DNA of 64,000 nt from assembly GCA_017163975.1 (NCBI GenBank), contig JAFFSR010000347.1, positions 6,500,001 through 6,564,000 on the forward strand. Reading direction: 5' to 3'. Source of the stretch: Anastatus disparis. Taxonomy: Eukaryota > Arthropoda > Insecta > Hymenoptera > Eupelmidae. The notes beneath the pieces are model-generated. The model was not told the origin of the DNA, made no database searches, and saw nothing but the letters and a program-made list of their open reading frames with translations. Numbering within the stretch: the stretch's first letter is position 1; each line of letters begins with the position of its first letter. The position numbers and the translations under genes were made by a program. Shown here piece by piece: positions 22,130-33,309 of the stretch.

Positions 22130-22131
22130 TT
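22097..22131 (+). repeat. (TC)n-T11 3' tail of LINE A
   Basis: Twelve or so TC units then eleven T residues close the element after AATAAATT at 22083. CR1-group elements end in short tandem repeats that serve as priming sites rather than poly(A). Confidence 0.85.
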
Positions 22132-22346
22132 CTTAACCACACTAATATTCAAGCCTTAGTTTTTTTGTTTACATATTTAAGTTTTACGAGCTGAAAATTT
22201 AAGTTTTACAAGCTTCTGATCTTAAATTTTTGGCTGAATTCCTAAGCAACTCACCGTCCCATAAGAAGTTATCACTTCAAAAATGTCCTTTTTCTCCGTA
22301 GATTGGTTTATTATTTACGTACAGAATGTTGGTGATTTATATTTGT

Positions 22347-22754
22347 TTAAGAGTCCGCTGTATCTCTGTCCTTTTCTAATTAAAAAATTGACTTTTTTCC
22401 CAAAATTAGCAACAAGAGGCAAAAATAAAGAGATGGTTTCGATTTGTTTAATAAAATATAATATTTTCTTTGATTAGTGTGAATTAATTGTATTGCTTCG
22501 TTTTTAAGAAAAGTTGGAATAACTTAAAAAATTAGAAATTAGTGTCAAATAATAGGATTTTCAAGTTATTCCAACTTTTCTTGAAAATAAAGCGGTGGAA
22601 TTAAATTATTCTTATCAGAGAAAATATTGCTTTCTATTACACGAATCGAAATCATCTCTTTATTTCTGCCTGAAGCTATTAGTTTTTATAAAAAATAAAT
22701 TCTAAATAGATTCGGTAAAACAGGTAACTGTGTCGGTATACAGCTGACTCTTAA
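22347..22754. mobile_element. Foldback MITE F1 with TTAA ends
   Basis: The 5' end TTAAGAGTCCGCTGTAT is matched in inverted orientation by the 3' end ACAGCTGACTCTTAA. The arms pair along most of the length: GCAAAAATAAAGAGATGGTTTCG with its inverse near 22650, and AAGAAAAGTTGGAATAACTT with its inverse near 22575, leaving a short loop near 22540. It shares internal sequence with F4 (33722), defining one family. No coding capacity. Confidence 0.88.
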
Positions 22755-24849
22755 TTTAATTTAATCGTAAAAGATGTGAGTCGCGCAATTCCTTTTTTTT
22801 GTTGAAATTCCCCTTTTTCATTTATTATTGACACTTTGTGATTAAATTTTGCAGAAATATTTTAAACACAGTACGACGCGTATATTGAAAGATAAACCAA
22901 CGAAAAAGAAAATATCTCGTTGATTTAAGCGCGTTCCGAATTTGCGTTGCTTGATTTATTTTTGTAAAAGAAATTAATTTAAGAAACAACAAGAAAAAAA
23001 AAACTAATAGCGTAGTAGAATTCGGCGCGAGTTTACAAGTTTCTTTTATTGAGGTTCTCTCTTTTGCTTGTACTGTTGCTCGGAAGAACTGACTGCAGAC
23101 TGACTTATTAAAATTATTTTTCTCTGCAAGAAAGGTACAAATCTAGAAATGAAAATGCAAGTTCGTCAAAATTTAAAAGAGTCCCATTGGTCAGTTCGGC
23201 CGTGAGAAACTCTTTGAAATCTCACATAGGTGACAGAAGATATCTTCTTATCACGACTAAAAATGCTTAGAAAGCGTATACGGCGCGCGAACTTACTGCT
23301 TTTCTCTTAAGACTATTACAAGAAATTAAATTTAATTTTTTTAATACAGCATATTCCTTATTACTAAAAGATTTATTTATTTACTTATATGCATTTATTA
23401 ATGTTATTCGGAGAGAGAACTGCAAATAAACATAATCTATCTATAGCTAAAAAATAAAAAAATTAATTGAAAAGAGATAAAACTAATAAAAAGATTTTTT
23501 TCACAAAAAGGATTTTTCATACATCCGTGTTTATGCTGATGTAACAGAAATTATATTTTTCTAAATGAAATAAATATTTAGCACTGTATGATAATCTATA
23601 TTTTTAATTGAATATTTGATGTCATTGATTTAACAAAACAATAATTTATAATACAAGTCCCTTTAAGTTAATTACATCACAATATAATTTTTTTTTTAAT
23701 AATTGTATAGGATTATTCAATAAAAATAATATCTCATATACTCGTGCGTGGATTTAATTTTAAAATAAATTACTTAGAGAATATATCACATCTTCGGATT
23801 ACGGATTTTGCTCAAACTTAGTGATAAGTTTGCAGATAAGAAAATATGGAAAAACCTAAACTTATAGTCACAAACGCTCAATATTCCCCTAGTTACAGGC
23901 AATTGAAGAATATCAGTAAAAAAATTACTAAAATTTGAAATACTTAAATAGCTATTAAGCATTAATGGCTAGAAGCATACAAATTTTTTTAAATTCTTTC
24001 GAAATAGCACATGCATTATACATGAATATTTTTCCCCAAAGTTTTAGCGTAACAATGATTGAATCAAATTTCAGCTTTTATTTTAAAAAATTCAGGTCCA
24101 ACCTTAACTGCGCTATAATTTTAGAACAAAAATTTTGATATACTGCAAGTGCTATTTGGAAAAGATTTGGGCTCAAATTTCATTGAAAAAAGAAATCTGA
24201 TCAGAAAAAAAATTATAATTATAAAAGATTATTGAATTGTATATATTAAGTAAATCATAGCGAAGTGATATTAGGTAGAGAATGATATTAACGATCTCTC
24301 AAAAATTTTCTAAACTTTAGTATTTTTAATTATGTTTTACTTAAACCAGTTTTTTTAAATAAGAAAACCAACTTGAATCAAACTAAAAAAAACTAATTAT
24401 TAAGAATCTGGGGCACTTTTCTTTCTAGATTTGTACATTAGAGTAGTGGGGGATGATAGGTCCTCGCGAAAAGTCGCAGAGACTCTTTCTCTCTCTCGCT
24501 GTGGCCACCCACCAGGTAACATCTAATCTCTAAAGAGCATTGTAAGGGAACAAAGAGCCTATGCCAATCGTGACACAAGTCGCGCATACGAATGAATCGA
24601 GATAAGTAGCATCCGCAGATTCTTTATTTAATTCGAGAAACTTTGTATTCAATAAGCTAACGCGATAATAACTATAAAATCAATTTTGCATAGAGCGTAG
24701 CGTAATTTGTAGAAGTTAATTAAATACTAGGGGGCAAGCCTTCTGCGTACAAGCGCGTCAACCCCTCTTTTTTACTTTAGGAATAATTGTCAGCTAAGTT
24801 TTCTTGTCCTTATATATCTCTAATATTTTATAAATATTTTTAATAGTAT
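22755..24849. other. AT-rich spacer, nothing recognised
   Basis: No gene, tandem array or clear inverted repeat. A somewhat G+C-richer patch at 24440-24600 (GGGGGATGATAGGTCCTCGCG) precedes the CTAG at 24729-24732, a possible Helitron terminus on the minus strand. Confidence 0.45.
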
Positions 24850-24974
24850 ATTATTCACCAAGGGAGTTAATTTAAAAAATATCTTAGATCGTATGTAATT
24901 GTCACCCGAGCCGAAGGCGAAGGTGACAAACATACGATTTAAGGCATTTTTAATTAACTTCCGTGGTGAATATA
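24850..24974. repeat. Hairpin H1 with CCCGAG..GAAG.CGA loop
   Basis: Arms of about 53 bases pair: TTCACCAAGGGAGTTAATTT... with its inverse ending AATTAACTTCCGTGGTGAA. The apex is GTCACC-CGAGCCGAAGGCGAA-GGTGAC. A second hairpin with a closely related apex lies at 46800-46927. There is no coding content. Confidence 0.8.
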
Positions 24975-25162
24975 CGATTTTTCTACACGAGGCGCGAATA
25001 GTGGATGCTTCTTATTCTGTCGGTAGGGAGAAAAGTACCCACTTTACGCGCAGTGTGTAAAAAATATTTTTTTTAACTTAATTTAAAAAAATAAATGTAA
25101 TGCTTCAAAAAATTTTTTTCTTACATCTTTTTTAGCTAATTTTTTTCAATTACATTTTCATA

Positions 25163-25725
25163 GCACTTCATCCCATACAATATTCTTTATAATATCTTCA
25201 TCTTCATTATTATTTTGTATAAAATTTTTTTTAGAATTTTTTGATCTCGAAATGGCTACATACAATTATCCATGTGAAAATAAAGATTTATTCATATATA
25301 TTCCTACGCTCTCAAAACTTTGTCCCTGGGCTTTATTAATGGTCATTGCAAATGCTAATAAAATAGGAAATTGACTATGATATAATATGAAAGGCGATAA
25401 CGTATGTTCACCAGTATCCAAAGTAATTCTTGGTATAAAAACAATTGAGCCTTTTTTATTACTAGTAATAATTTCAGCTTTAACGTTAAATTTAAATAAA
25501 TAAATTATTTTTAATCTCATACCATCACTTACACTTGAATTTTGTATCATCATTACGATTGCATTTTTTTTTAATTATTAATTTGTGTGATGTAAACCTA
25601 GGAATCGTTATGAATTTAAATATTCTGCTGGAAATTTTAATTTAATGTCAATTTCAGCTTGATCGATACCTTTATGTTTAGCATAATCAATACTATAATA
25701 TTCTATTGCACTTAAATTTATTTTA
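25163..25725 (-). pseudogene. Helitron Rep/helicase, C-terminal fragment
   Basis: On the minus strand the pieces KFPAEYLNS, NAIVMMIQN, GMRLKIIYL, IVFIPRITL, FPILLAFAMTINKAQGQSF and LYVAISRSKN appear in the order of the PIF1-like SF1 helicase C-terminus of Helitron transposases (motifs V-VI). The glutamine expected after SHG is a TAA stop, and several stops lie in the linker near 25575-25620. The fragment ends at IVWDEVL then TGA. The rolling-circle Rep domain and most of the helicase are missing. The fragment is immediately left of the large DNA transposon at 25748. On the minus strand a CTAG-like Helitron 3' end may lie near 24729. Confidence 0.85.
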
Positions 25726-25747
25726 TTCAATATTGATTATTAATTTT

Positions 25748-26483
25748 ATATATGGCTGATTCCATTCAGATTTATGCAGGCCGTCACTGATCAAATTTTT
25801 TTTCTACTTCTAAGTAATAAAAATACCTTTTGTTATGTATATGAAGATAAAATTTACCTCGTAGAACGCTCAAAAAAAATTTTTTTTCTTGCTACAGCAA
25901 TTTTAGTGTTGGATGTAAAAACGAAAATTCAAAAATTGAAAATGAACCTCTACTTTTAAATGACTATAGCTCTGTCAATTTTCAACCTTTTCTGGCGTTC
26001 TTATAACGAAAATGTGTGCAATTCTGTCTTGTTTTAAATGCAATCTAAATTTTTGTAATACAATTAGATCTCACTGAGTTATTTACGAAAAACAAAAAAA
26101 AAGCGATTTTTTTCAAACACGATTTTCTCAAAAACTATATTTTTTTTTTTTGTAATTTTTATATGATTTTATACATAACAAATACTAACTTTAAGGGTAG
26201 GTGAGAATATGCGATTTTGCCTTATTTTTTTTTAACAGATTTTTAAACGTTTTTTTTATATTTTTGATTTTAAAACATTGATACCATGGCGCATCGTACT
26301 TTTTTTCCAACTTTACGTGTTCTTACAACTATTTTTATGCTCTTATTTATTAATATATCAAAAATATTAACAATAATGTTTAAAATAAACCCCGGATCGA
26401 ATATTTTGATCAATTAGAACCAAAGTTATGACGATTTAAAGTTTAAAAAAAAATGCTGAAACTTTAAATAAATATGATATTTA
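25748..26483 (+). repeat. Left terminal inverted repeat
   Basis: This arm matches 30225-30952 in inverted orientation, including landmark strings GGCCGTCACTGAT, CTACTTTTAAATGACTATAGCT, GATACCATGGCGCATCGTAC and CCCCGGATC. Differences are mainly in A/T-run length. The ORF at 25774-25959 is a by-product. Confidence 0.9.
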
Positions 26484-26845
26484 CATTGAGGAAACGCAAT
26501 TTTCGTTAAAGATTAAAATCTGAAGATATAAATTTTTTAATTTAAAAAAAAAGATATTTTGATGAAAGAATACATAACCATTTATCCTTTTTTAAGGTAC
26601 ATTATTATAATAAAATTTTTTTTTGTTGAAGAATATAATTTTTTTATTAGTTCATATTTCGTGCCTGGAATTTGAATTGATTTTGTAGGAAGTTGACGCA
26701 TGTCACCACTAGGTGGCGATGATTCGTTCTTTGCATTCTCATTAACGACTTGACACGTTTAAAAATGTAAGAAAAGGAAGATAAAAAATAAAGATGTTCA
26801 AGAAAAATTATTTTTTTTTATCTGTCATTGAGCAGAAAATCAATA

Positions 26846-28268
26846 ATGGCATCACTGGCTGATATAACGGAGTCTTTGAAGCGCTTGTATCCAACTACTC
26901 CTTTCTCTAGAGAAGATAAAGTATGCCCTTCGTGTTACAAAATATTATTAGATGAAGTGAAAAATGCGCCTATTTCATCGTCTTCAAGCAGTCAACAATC
27001 TTCGGAAGATTTTATTCATAGTGAGGCTGTGGTAGAACAGCTCAACGAGACTTCAAGTAATTTGAAATTGAACATTTCACCAATTAAAATGCCTCAAAGT
27101 ATCAATACCAAGATGCGAGAATCTTATGCTCTCCGAAAAAAGAAAACAAATTAACGATGCATTTGATTCACAAATAGCAAGTAAAATGATGAAAGTTTAC
27201 GATTTAACGGATTTGCCCGCATTGAATGAAAATAATGAATGTAAAACAAATGATAAATGGATTGAGAATATTGAAATTGCATTAGATAATTGTTCAAATT
27301 TTCTTGAGAAAGTGCGATTGTTGAGTATTATACCAAGTGATATTTCTAAAGATTATTTATTATCAGTTTTACCAAATGTAACTATTTATATGATTGATCA
27401 AACACGATCATTGGTAAATAATAAAAAAATTCACAAGCAGTCTGAGAACTATTGTGGCCATTCTTTGGATAGTGAAATTTTAATGAAAGTAAAGGATTAT
27501 CATCTGAATGATGATTTCAATTGTTCTCGTCAAAGTGCAAACAAAAGCGACACAGTATCTATCAAAGAAAATGGTATAGAAACTAAAAAAGTCAAACGCT
27601 TTCTTACGCGAAGTATAAAAGAAATATATTGATTATTTAAAGACGAAAATCCTGAAATGAAAACAAAAATTGGTAAATCAACATTCTACACTTTAAGACC
27701 AAAGTGGGTTATATCACATCCACCCACCGATTCGTGTCTTTGCCTTTACTTCGAGAATCTTAAACTTATGTTAGATGCTTTGAATAATTATAAAAAAGAG
27801 AATAAACAAAACATTGCAGATTTGAAATTGAATATATGTTTTTCACTTTTTTGTTCAAAAGATGATATGAAATGTGTACTAAGAGAATGTAAAGAATGTC
27901 CCATTGGAGATTCTATTGATTTACAAGTAATTTCTTCAATAGAAGAAGATTTATATGAAGAAATAATTTATGGTGTTTGGGAAAAATCAAATTTACTGAA
28001 TAAAACTAGCACAATTGAAAATTTCTTGATGGAGTTACGAGAGCGCGCTCTCACTGTAAGTGCTCATAAATTGGTCAAAGAAATTCAACATATGGCAATT
28101 AAAGAGGTTAAACTTTTAGCGAAGAATAATGACTTCCAATTAGTTATTCATGTCGATTTTGCAGAAAATTGGACAGTTCTGCTCCAAAATGAAATTCGAA
28201 GCTATCATTGGAGTAAAAACCACATATCTACACTGCCAAAACTTCGAGACATGAGTGGGAAGAAGTAA
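26846..28268 (+). pseudogene. Transposase-like gene, frameshifted and C-terminally truncated
   Basis: The first ATG with coding sense is 26846. An N-terminal CxxC (CPSCYK) and Ser-rich stretch run to about 27130, where the frame shifts; the sense then continues in a second frame from 27126 to 28268 with a single TGA at 27630-27632. Recognisable blocks are STFYTLRPKWV, CLCLYFENLKLMLDAL, a Cys pair CVLRECKECP, and HVDFAENWTVLLQNEIRSYHW. The last block is common in transposon-encoded insect and cnidarian proteins, where the DFAENY Asp is probably one catalytic residue of a DDE/D nuclease. Sequence stops shortly after ISTLPKL, so the rest of the catalytic core is gone. Superfamily is uncertain; a Sola-type transposase is possible. 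Confidence 0.7.
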
Positions 28269-28395
28269 ATTGGAAGGTTTTATTCAAATTCAGATTTTTT
28301 TATTCACATTAGTTCTCAATTCATTAGTGTTCATTTCTTAATTGTATCGCATATTATTTGTTCATTGAAAATGACCAAATAATATATTTTAGTAT

Positions 28396-30166
28396 TGTTA
28401 CGTTCAGCATATAAGTCAAACAATTTTGTAATGGATGACTGTATTTCAGCCATCCATCGACTTCCGTTTGACTAACGCGCGAGCGCTACGTCTCCGGGGT
28501 TGGAAGTCTTAAAAAAAAAGATGCAGCAAGGATAGGTAGAACAAAAGAAAAAAACTCATGTCATTGCCAAAATTTTATCAATTTATTTCTTTTTCCCTCT
28601 TCAATTCACACAAGAAGCCTTGCTTCGTACATAGTTAATTATTCTTTTTTTTTGTATTTATTATACTTGTTTCACTTCATGACAAACCGTGTTTCCACAT
28701 ACCAAGTTTTTCTTTTTATTTTCTTTGCATTTTATTTCTAAATTTTTTTCTTTCTAATTTAAATTTAAATTTTCAACAATTTGCGACGCTCAGCATTTAC
28801 TCCGCGAATTTGCAATAGAAGCAACGCGTTTCCGTTACATGTTTTTTTTCTTCCCTTGAAATTTATAATTAAAAAAAAATAAATTGAAAGACTCTCTACC
28901 TTGTTCTTTTTTTTTTCTTGTTCTGATGTGTAGATCTCCGCTTCCCCACACTTCCACCTTGTTCTCTGGTTGATATCTTTAACGGTTGACTAATTTAGTT
29001 GACTGTTGACTGGTATAGTTGACTGTTGTCTGATGTAGTTGACTGTTGATTTATAATGAAGGGCGGTGGCTGGTTGCTGCAGGTTCCGGTGACGTGTCGG
29101 CTGCTCGGCTGATTTGACGTGGTCAGCAAGAAGTTGGTCGGGAAAAAAAGGGGGCTCCATTGCCCTCCAATCTGGCCTAGAGCTGTTGCTCTACTGGCTT
29201 CCGATCCAAAGAGAGGCGTTGATCCGCTGGTGGTTCGACCTGAAAAGAGTGTTTCGCCTATAAGCTCCAAGCTTTTTATACTCTAAGTCAAGCTTCTACA
29301 AGCTTCGTTGTTGCTAGCGGCAGTATATGTTTCTGCCCATTCGTACGATGTTCAGGTATTCTGATTGGTTGCCAGTCGGCCCTCCCTGTATGGTTTTTTT
29401 CTGGAAACCATAATTTCAGTTGACTAGAAAGAGGTCAACTCGAAGTTTATTGGCAATTACTTTTTGCTGTTATCTTTTCGGTTTCCTGTTTTTTTGATAT
29501 TCTGCCAAAGCTTTTCTTTTAAGTTTTGCAGTACTTGTATAATTAAACCCATAAATTGGTTTTAATGTCCCTCTACTCTGTATTTTTCTTCAGGGACGGC
29601 CTTATCTGTTTTCATACTGCACTTTATTCCCCTACCGCTTCGCTGAAATCTTTTCATACTCTCCTAAGTTAACTTCGTTTTTCTGCGAAGCCGTTGATCG
29701 TTGTCAGGCTTTTTGCTGTTTCTAAGCTTGCCGCCTGTCTGTATCTTTTTTTAGCATGCTATTCAGCTTATATTTCTCCTTCCTTTGCTGTTTCATGCGG
29801 CCGCCAAGCCTTGATTTCATTGACGTCAACTGGATTTGTTGCTATTTATCCTTCGTATTTGTTTATTTATTATTATTTTATGGCGATTATTTTCGCTTTT
29901 ATTTATTATTAATATTGTTGTTCCAATTTATATTTTGTTTTTAAAAAATTATAATGAATCCTGTGACTTCAGCTTATGTTTATTTTTGATTTTCTTCAGC
30001 CACTGCTTGATCTCAATTTCTTACGTCGTGCTATTTATTTCTTGTGTTCGTTTATTTAGTACTTGATCCATCTTATTTCTTTCTTTTATTATTATTATTA
30101 TTGTAATTTTAAATAAAATAAAATTTTTGTTTCAACATTGATTGGTAATGAACTCGGTTCATTACA
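28396..30166 (+). mobile_element. Solo LTR, 1.77 kb, with 4-bp target duplication
   Basis: The block begins TGTTACGTTCAGC and ends CGGTTCATTACA, and is flanked by GTAT at 28392-28395 and 30167-30170, the expected target duplication. Its G+C is higher than the transposon around it. It contains AATAAA-type polyadenylation signals near 30110 and short tandem units of TAGTTGACTGTTGA at about 28985-29050. ORFs inside (29270-28995 and 29694-30066) have no recognised product. Ty3/gypsy or BEL origin is likely; the orientation shown is inferred from the poly(A) signal. Confidence 0.72.
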
Positions 30167-30170
30167 GTAT

Positions 30171-30224
30171 TTAAAAAATTCATCTTTTCAAAATTCAAAA
30201 TTAAAATTCAAAATTCAAAATTCA
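30171..30224. repeat. (TTCAAAA)-type short tandem repeat
   Basis: Five or six units of AATTCAAAATT lie between the solo LTR and the right inverted repeat of the DNA transposon. Confidence 0.75.
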
Positions 30225-30952
30225 AAGTAAATATATTTATTTAAAGTTTCAGCATTTTTTTCAACTTTAAATCGTCATAACTTTGGTTCTAATTGATCAA
30301 AATATTTGATCCGGGGTTTATTTTAAAAATCATTGTTAATATTTTTGATATATTAATAAATAAAAGCATAAAAATAGTTATAAGAACACGTACAGTTGGA
30401 AAAATAGTACGATGCGCCATGGTATCAATGTTTTAAAATCGAAAATATAAAAAAAACGTTTAAAAATCTGTTAAAAAAAAATCAGGCAAAATCGCATATT
30501 CTCACCTACTCTAAAAGTTAGTATTTTTTATGCATAAAATCATATAAAAATTAAAAAAAAAATATATAGTTTTTGAGAAAATCGTGTTTGAAAAAAATCG
30601 CTTTTTTTTGGTTTTTCGTAAATAACTTTGTGAAATCAAACTGTATTACAAAAATTGAGATTGCATTTAAAACAAGACAGAATTCCGCACATTTTCGTTG
30701 AAAAGACGCCTAAAAAGGTTGAAAATTGACGGAGCTATAGTCATTTAAAAGTAGAGGTTCATTTTCAATTTTTGAATTTTCGTTTTTACATCAAACACTA
30801 AAATTGCTGTGGTAAAAAAAAAAAATTTTGAGCGTTCTACGAGGTAAATTTTATCTTCATATACATAATAGAAGTTATTTTTATCACTTAGAAGAAGAAA
30901 AAAATTCCATCAGTGACGGCCTGCATGAATCTGAATGGAATCAGCCATATAT
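30225..30952 (-). repeat. Right terminal inverted repeat
   Basis: Inverse of 25748-26483; see the element entry. The beginning of the ORF at 30935 lies in the extreme end of this arm. Confidence 0.9.
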
Positions 30953-30989
30953 CTTTATTGCGTAAAGAAAGTATTATTTTATCGGATAA

Positions 30990-31990
30990 ATCTTTATCTT
31001 CGTTTATATTATTTCCATATATTTTTGAACATATATCTTTTGTCTTCCAAGGTTCAGGAGTTTTTCACAGATTTTTCATTTTGTAGATCTGTTATTGGAT
31101 ACGTTAGCAATATTGAAATAAAAAAATTAAAACATAAAGATGAAAAGGAATCAAATAATTTTAAATTTATCTTAAATAACAATGAAGGGACCAAAGTTCA
31201 TTGTTTTGCATGAAATGATGAAGCCATAGAATTTTCCAAACAAATTTTACATAACCAAGTGAAAATATTAATAATTATATTTTTTTCAGTATATTAATTT
31301 TACGTTGCTTATTATATGCATATTTTATAATTAGGTTGTTTTATTGGAAATATAGACAGTTAAAGAACCATCTGATTAAAATAACGTCAACTTAAATTTT
31401 GAATTACAATTAAAAAAATTTAGCAAAATTACATTTGGATTATTTAAAAAATTTAATATCGATAATATGTCAGCAATTAGTTTTGCAAATTTATCTGCAT
31501 CTCACGATACAATTAGTAGATTTAAGACTATATTTTTATTATATTCCAATATTTATCATTCTATTTCTATTCATATTGTCAATCATTCTTTTAAATTTTT
31601 TAAAATTCAATTCTAGAATTAGAAGGTTATTTAAAAAATGAATTTATTAATATTAAAAAAAATAATCCAATGAAATTTTTTGGCGTTTTGACGAATCTCA
31701 AATTCAAAATAGATGTAATTGTTTTTCAACGTGAAAAAAATTAACATTCAAAAGTGGACAAAAATTGTCAATTATTGGTAAATTTTGGGAAAACGGTAAT
31801 ATTTTTGAAATTTCAATTTTTTACGAACGTTTAATTAAAATATTTACTTATGAATTATTTATTACAGAAACAAAATCCTTTACATTGAAGTACAAAATCC
31901 TGAAAATATAAATGAAATAGACTGTTTGATGGCATCATTAAACGACTTCTTATAAGGAAACATTGTCATTACACGAAATGACAATTGAAA
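30990..31990 (+). pseudogene. RPA70-like single-strand DNA-binding protein fragment (Helitron accessory)
   Basis: Blocks in different frames resemble OB-fold domains of replication protein A: VIGYVSNIEIKKL and NNFKFILNNNEGTKVHCFA near 31090-31211, where a TGA replaces the Trp usual in AWN; and KFFGVLTNLKFKIDVIVF then TFKSGQKLSIIGKFW, ENGNIFEIS near 31670-31820. Stops and frame changes throughout show decay. RPA-like genes are known passengers of plant and animal Helitrons, and a Helitron helicase fragment lies on the other side of the 5.2-kb transposon, but on the opposite strand. Beyond 31990 only A/T-rich sequence is seen. Confidence 0.6.
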
Positions 31991-32302
31991 TATTATTTTT
32001 CATATAAATATTTTATAATATGTACAAAAATATTAAAATATCTCAAATTGAAATATCTTAAATTAACTTGATTAACTATTTTAACTTTTATTTTTTTTTG
32101 TCTTCAATCATACATTTCTAAATTCATTAATAAGTTTATAGCTTCCAAAGGGCTGAAAAAGAACAGAGATCGACAGTGGCAAGAACCGCATTTAGCCAAA
32201 TTTTAAGTAAATTAGCTAAATTTTAACTGCTATCAGCTATTTTCATCATTAAATTCAGCTAACTTTAGCTAACCTAAGCTAATTTTTAGCCATTCCTGCC
32301 AA

Positions 32303-32694
32303 TTAAGAGCAGGTCGGATTCGCTGTCCTTGTCTAATTGGCATTTTTGTTATTTACTCAAGTATTAATCGGTGTATCTGCAAATTGAAGGTTAAGCGCAA
32401 TAGATATTATTATAACAAATATTTATGCACAAGAAAAAAAAATCTATCGCTTTGTTTTTGAGAAAAGTAAGGAACGCGAAAATATTATAAACATAATCTT
32501 TTACTTCGGCGTTCCTTACTTTTCTCAAAAACAAATCGGTAGATTTTTTTTTTCTTGTGCATAGATATTCATAATAATAATATCTATTGCGATCAACCTT
32601 TATTTCGAAGATACACCGATTAATACTTGAGTAAATAACAAACAACTCAATTGTTACTCGGTCGGTATCAGGTTCTACTCCGGCCTGCCGTTAA
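32303..32694. mobile_element. Foldback element F2, TTAA ends
   Basis: A nearly perfect palindrome: TGCACAAGAAAAAAAAATCTATCG...GAGAAAAGTAAGGAACGC pairs with its inverse, apex near 32490. The two ends differ outside the palindrome: TTAAGAGCAGGTCGGATTCG on the left, GGCCTGCCGTTAA on the right. A copy more than 95% alike by eye lies at 57321-57713, with the same ends, showing mobility as a unit. The ORF 32645-32391 is a palindrome artefact. Confidence 0.93.
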
Positions 32695-32803
32695 GTTACA
32701 AATTCAGCTAACCTTAGCTAATTTAAGTTAAATTTTAGCTGTTTTGTTCATTAAATTCAGCTAACTTAAGCTAACTTAAGCTAGCTTTTAGCTGTTTTGT
32801 TCA

Positions 32804-33196
32804 TTAACGGTAGGCCGGAGCAGAACCTGATACCGACCGAGTAACAATTGAGTTGTTTGTTATTTACTCAAGTTTTAATCGGTGTATCTCCAAATTAAAG
32901 GTCGAGCGCAATAGATATTATTATTATAAACATCTATGCACAAGAAAAAAAATATCTACCAGTTTGTTTTTAAGAAAAGTAAGTAACGCGGAAATATTAT
33001 AAACATAAAATTTTACTCTGGCGTTACTTACTTTTTTCAAAAACAAACTGGTAGATTTTTTTTTTCTTGTGCATAGATGTTTATAATAATAATATCTATT
33101 GCGCTCGACCTTTAATTTGAAGATACACTGATTAAAACTTGAGTAAATAACAAAAATGCCAATTAGACAAGGACAGCGAATCCGGCCTGCTCTTAA
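32804..33196. mobile_element. Foldback element F3, inverted relative to F2
   Basis: Same family as F2 but in the opposite orientation, about 85-90% alike: TTAACGGTAGGCCGGAGCAGAA at the left and AATCCGGCCTGCTCTTAA at the right. Joining the sequence left of its first TTAA to that right of its last TTAA (TTGTTCA-TTAA-ATTCAGC) recreates the 53-bp repeat unit exactly, so insertion duplicated TTAA and nothing else. Confidence 0.93.
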
Positions 33197-33309
33197 ATTC
33201 AGCTAACTTAAGCTAACTTGAGCTAGCTTTCAGCTGTTTTTTCATTAAATTCAGCTAACTAAAACTAACTTTTAGCTGTTCCTACCAATTCAGTTACAGC
33301 CTCAAAGGG

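Larger units (their letters stand above)
17138..22131 (+). mobile_element. LINE A: nearly complete CR1-group non-LTR retrotransposon
   Basis: About 5 kb: a 630-bp 5' leader with 58-bp tandem repeats, ORF1 with PHD-type zinc finger and FP25K-like C-terminus, ORF2 with apurinic-type endonuclease and RT, a short 3' UTR and a (TC)n plus T11 tail. A PHD-finger ORF1, a YADD RT box and a microsatellite 3' tail fit the CR1/L2/Daphne/Kiri assemblage of insects rather than jockey or R1. Only two nonsense codons in ORF2 are seen, so the insertion is probably young. No clear target-site duplication other than the TC tract. Confidence 0.9.
25748..30952 (+). mobile_element. 5.2-kb DNA transposon with about 730-bp terminal inverted repeats
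   Basis: Left end ATATATGGCTGATTCCATTC and right end GAATGGAATCAGCCATATAT are exact inverses and continue as roughly 90% similar arms to 26483 and from 30225. The interior holds a plus-strand transposase-like gene, broken, and a solo LTR inserted downstream of it. Removing the LTR gives an element of about 3.4 kb. A target duplication of ATAT is possible but cannot be told from the A/T-rich ends. It sits between Helitron helicase and RPA-like fragments. Confidence 0.85.

Noticed and set aside
24725..24785. Helitron 3' terminus (hairpin then CTAG) on the minus strand
   Set aside because: GGGG...CCCC before CTAG is suggestive but the stem is too weak to call; mentioned only as a possibility.
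29694..30066. Three overlapping hydrophobic ORFs in the solo LTR
   Set aside because: T-rich LTR sequence produces Phe/Leu/Ile-rich frames in all three phases.
32391..32645. 84-codon ORF, with a close match at 57431-57664
   Set aside because: Both lie across copies of the same foldback element; similarity reflects DNA repetition, not protein conservation.
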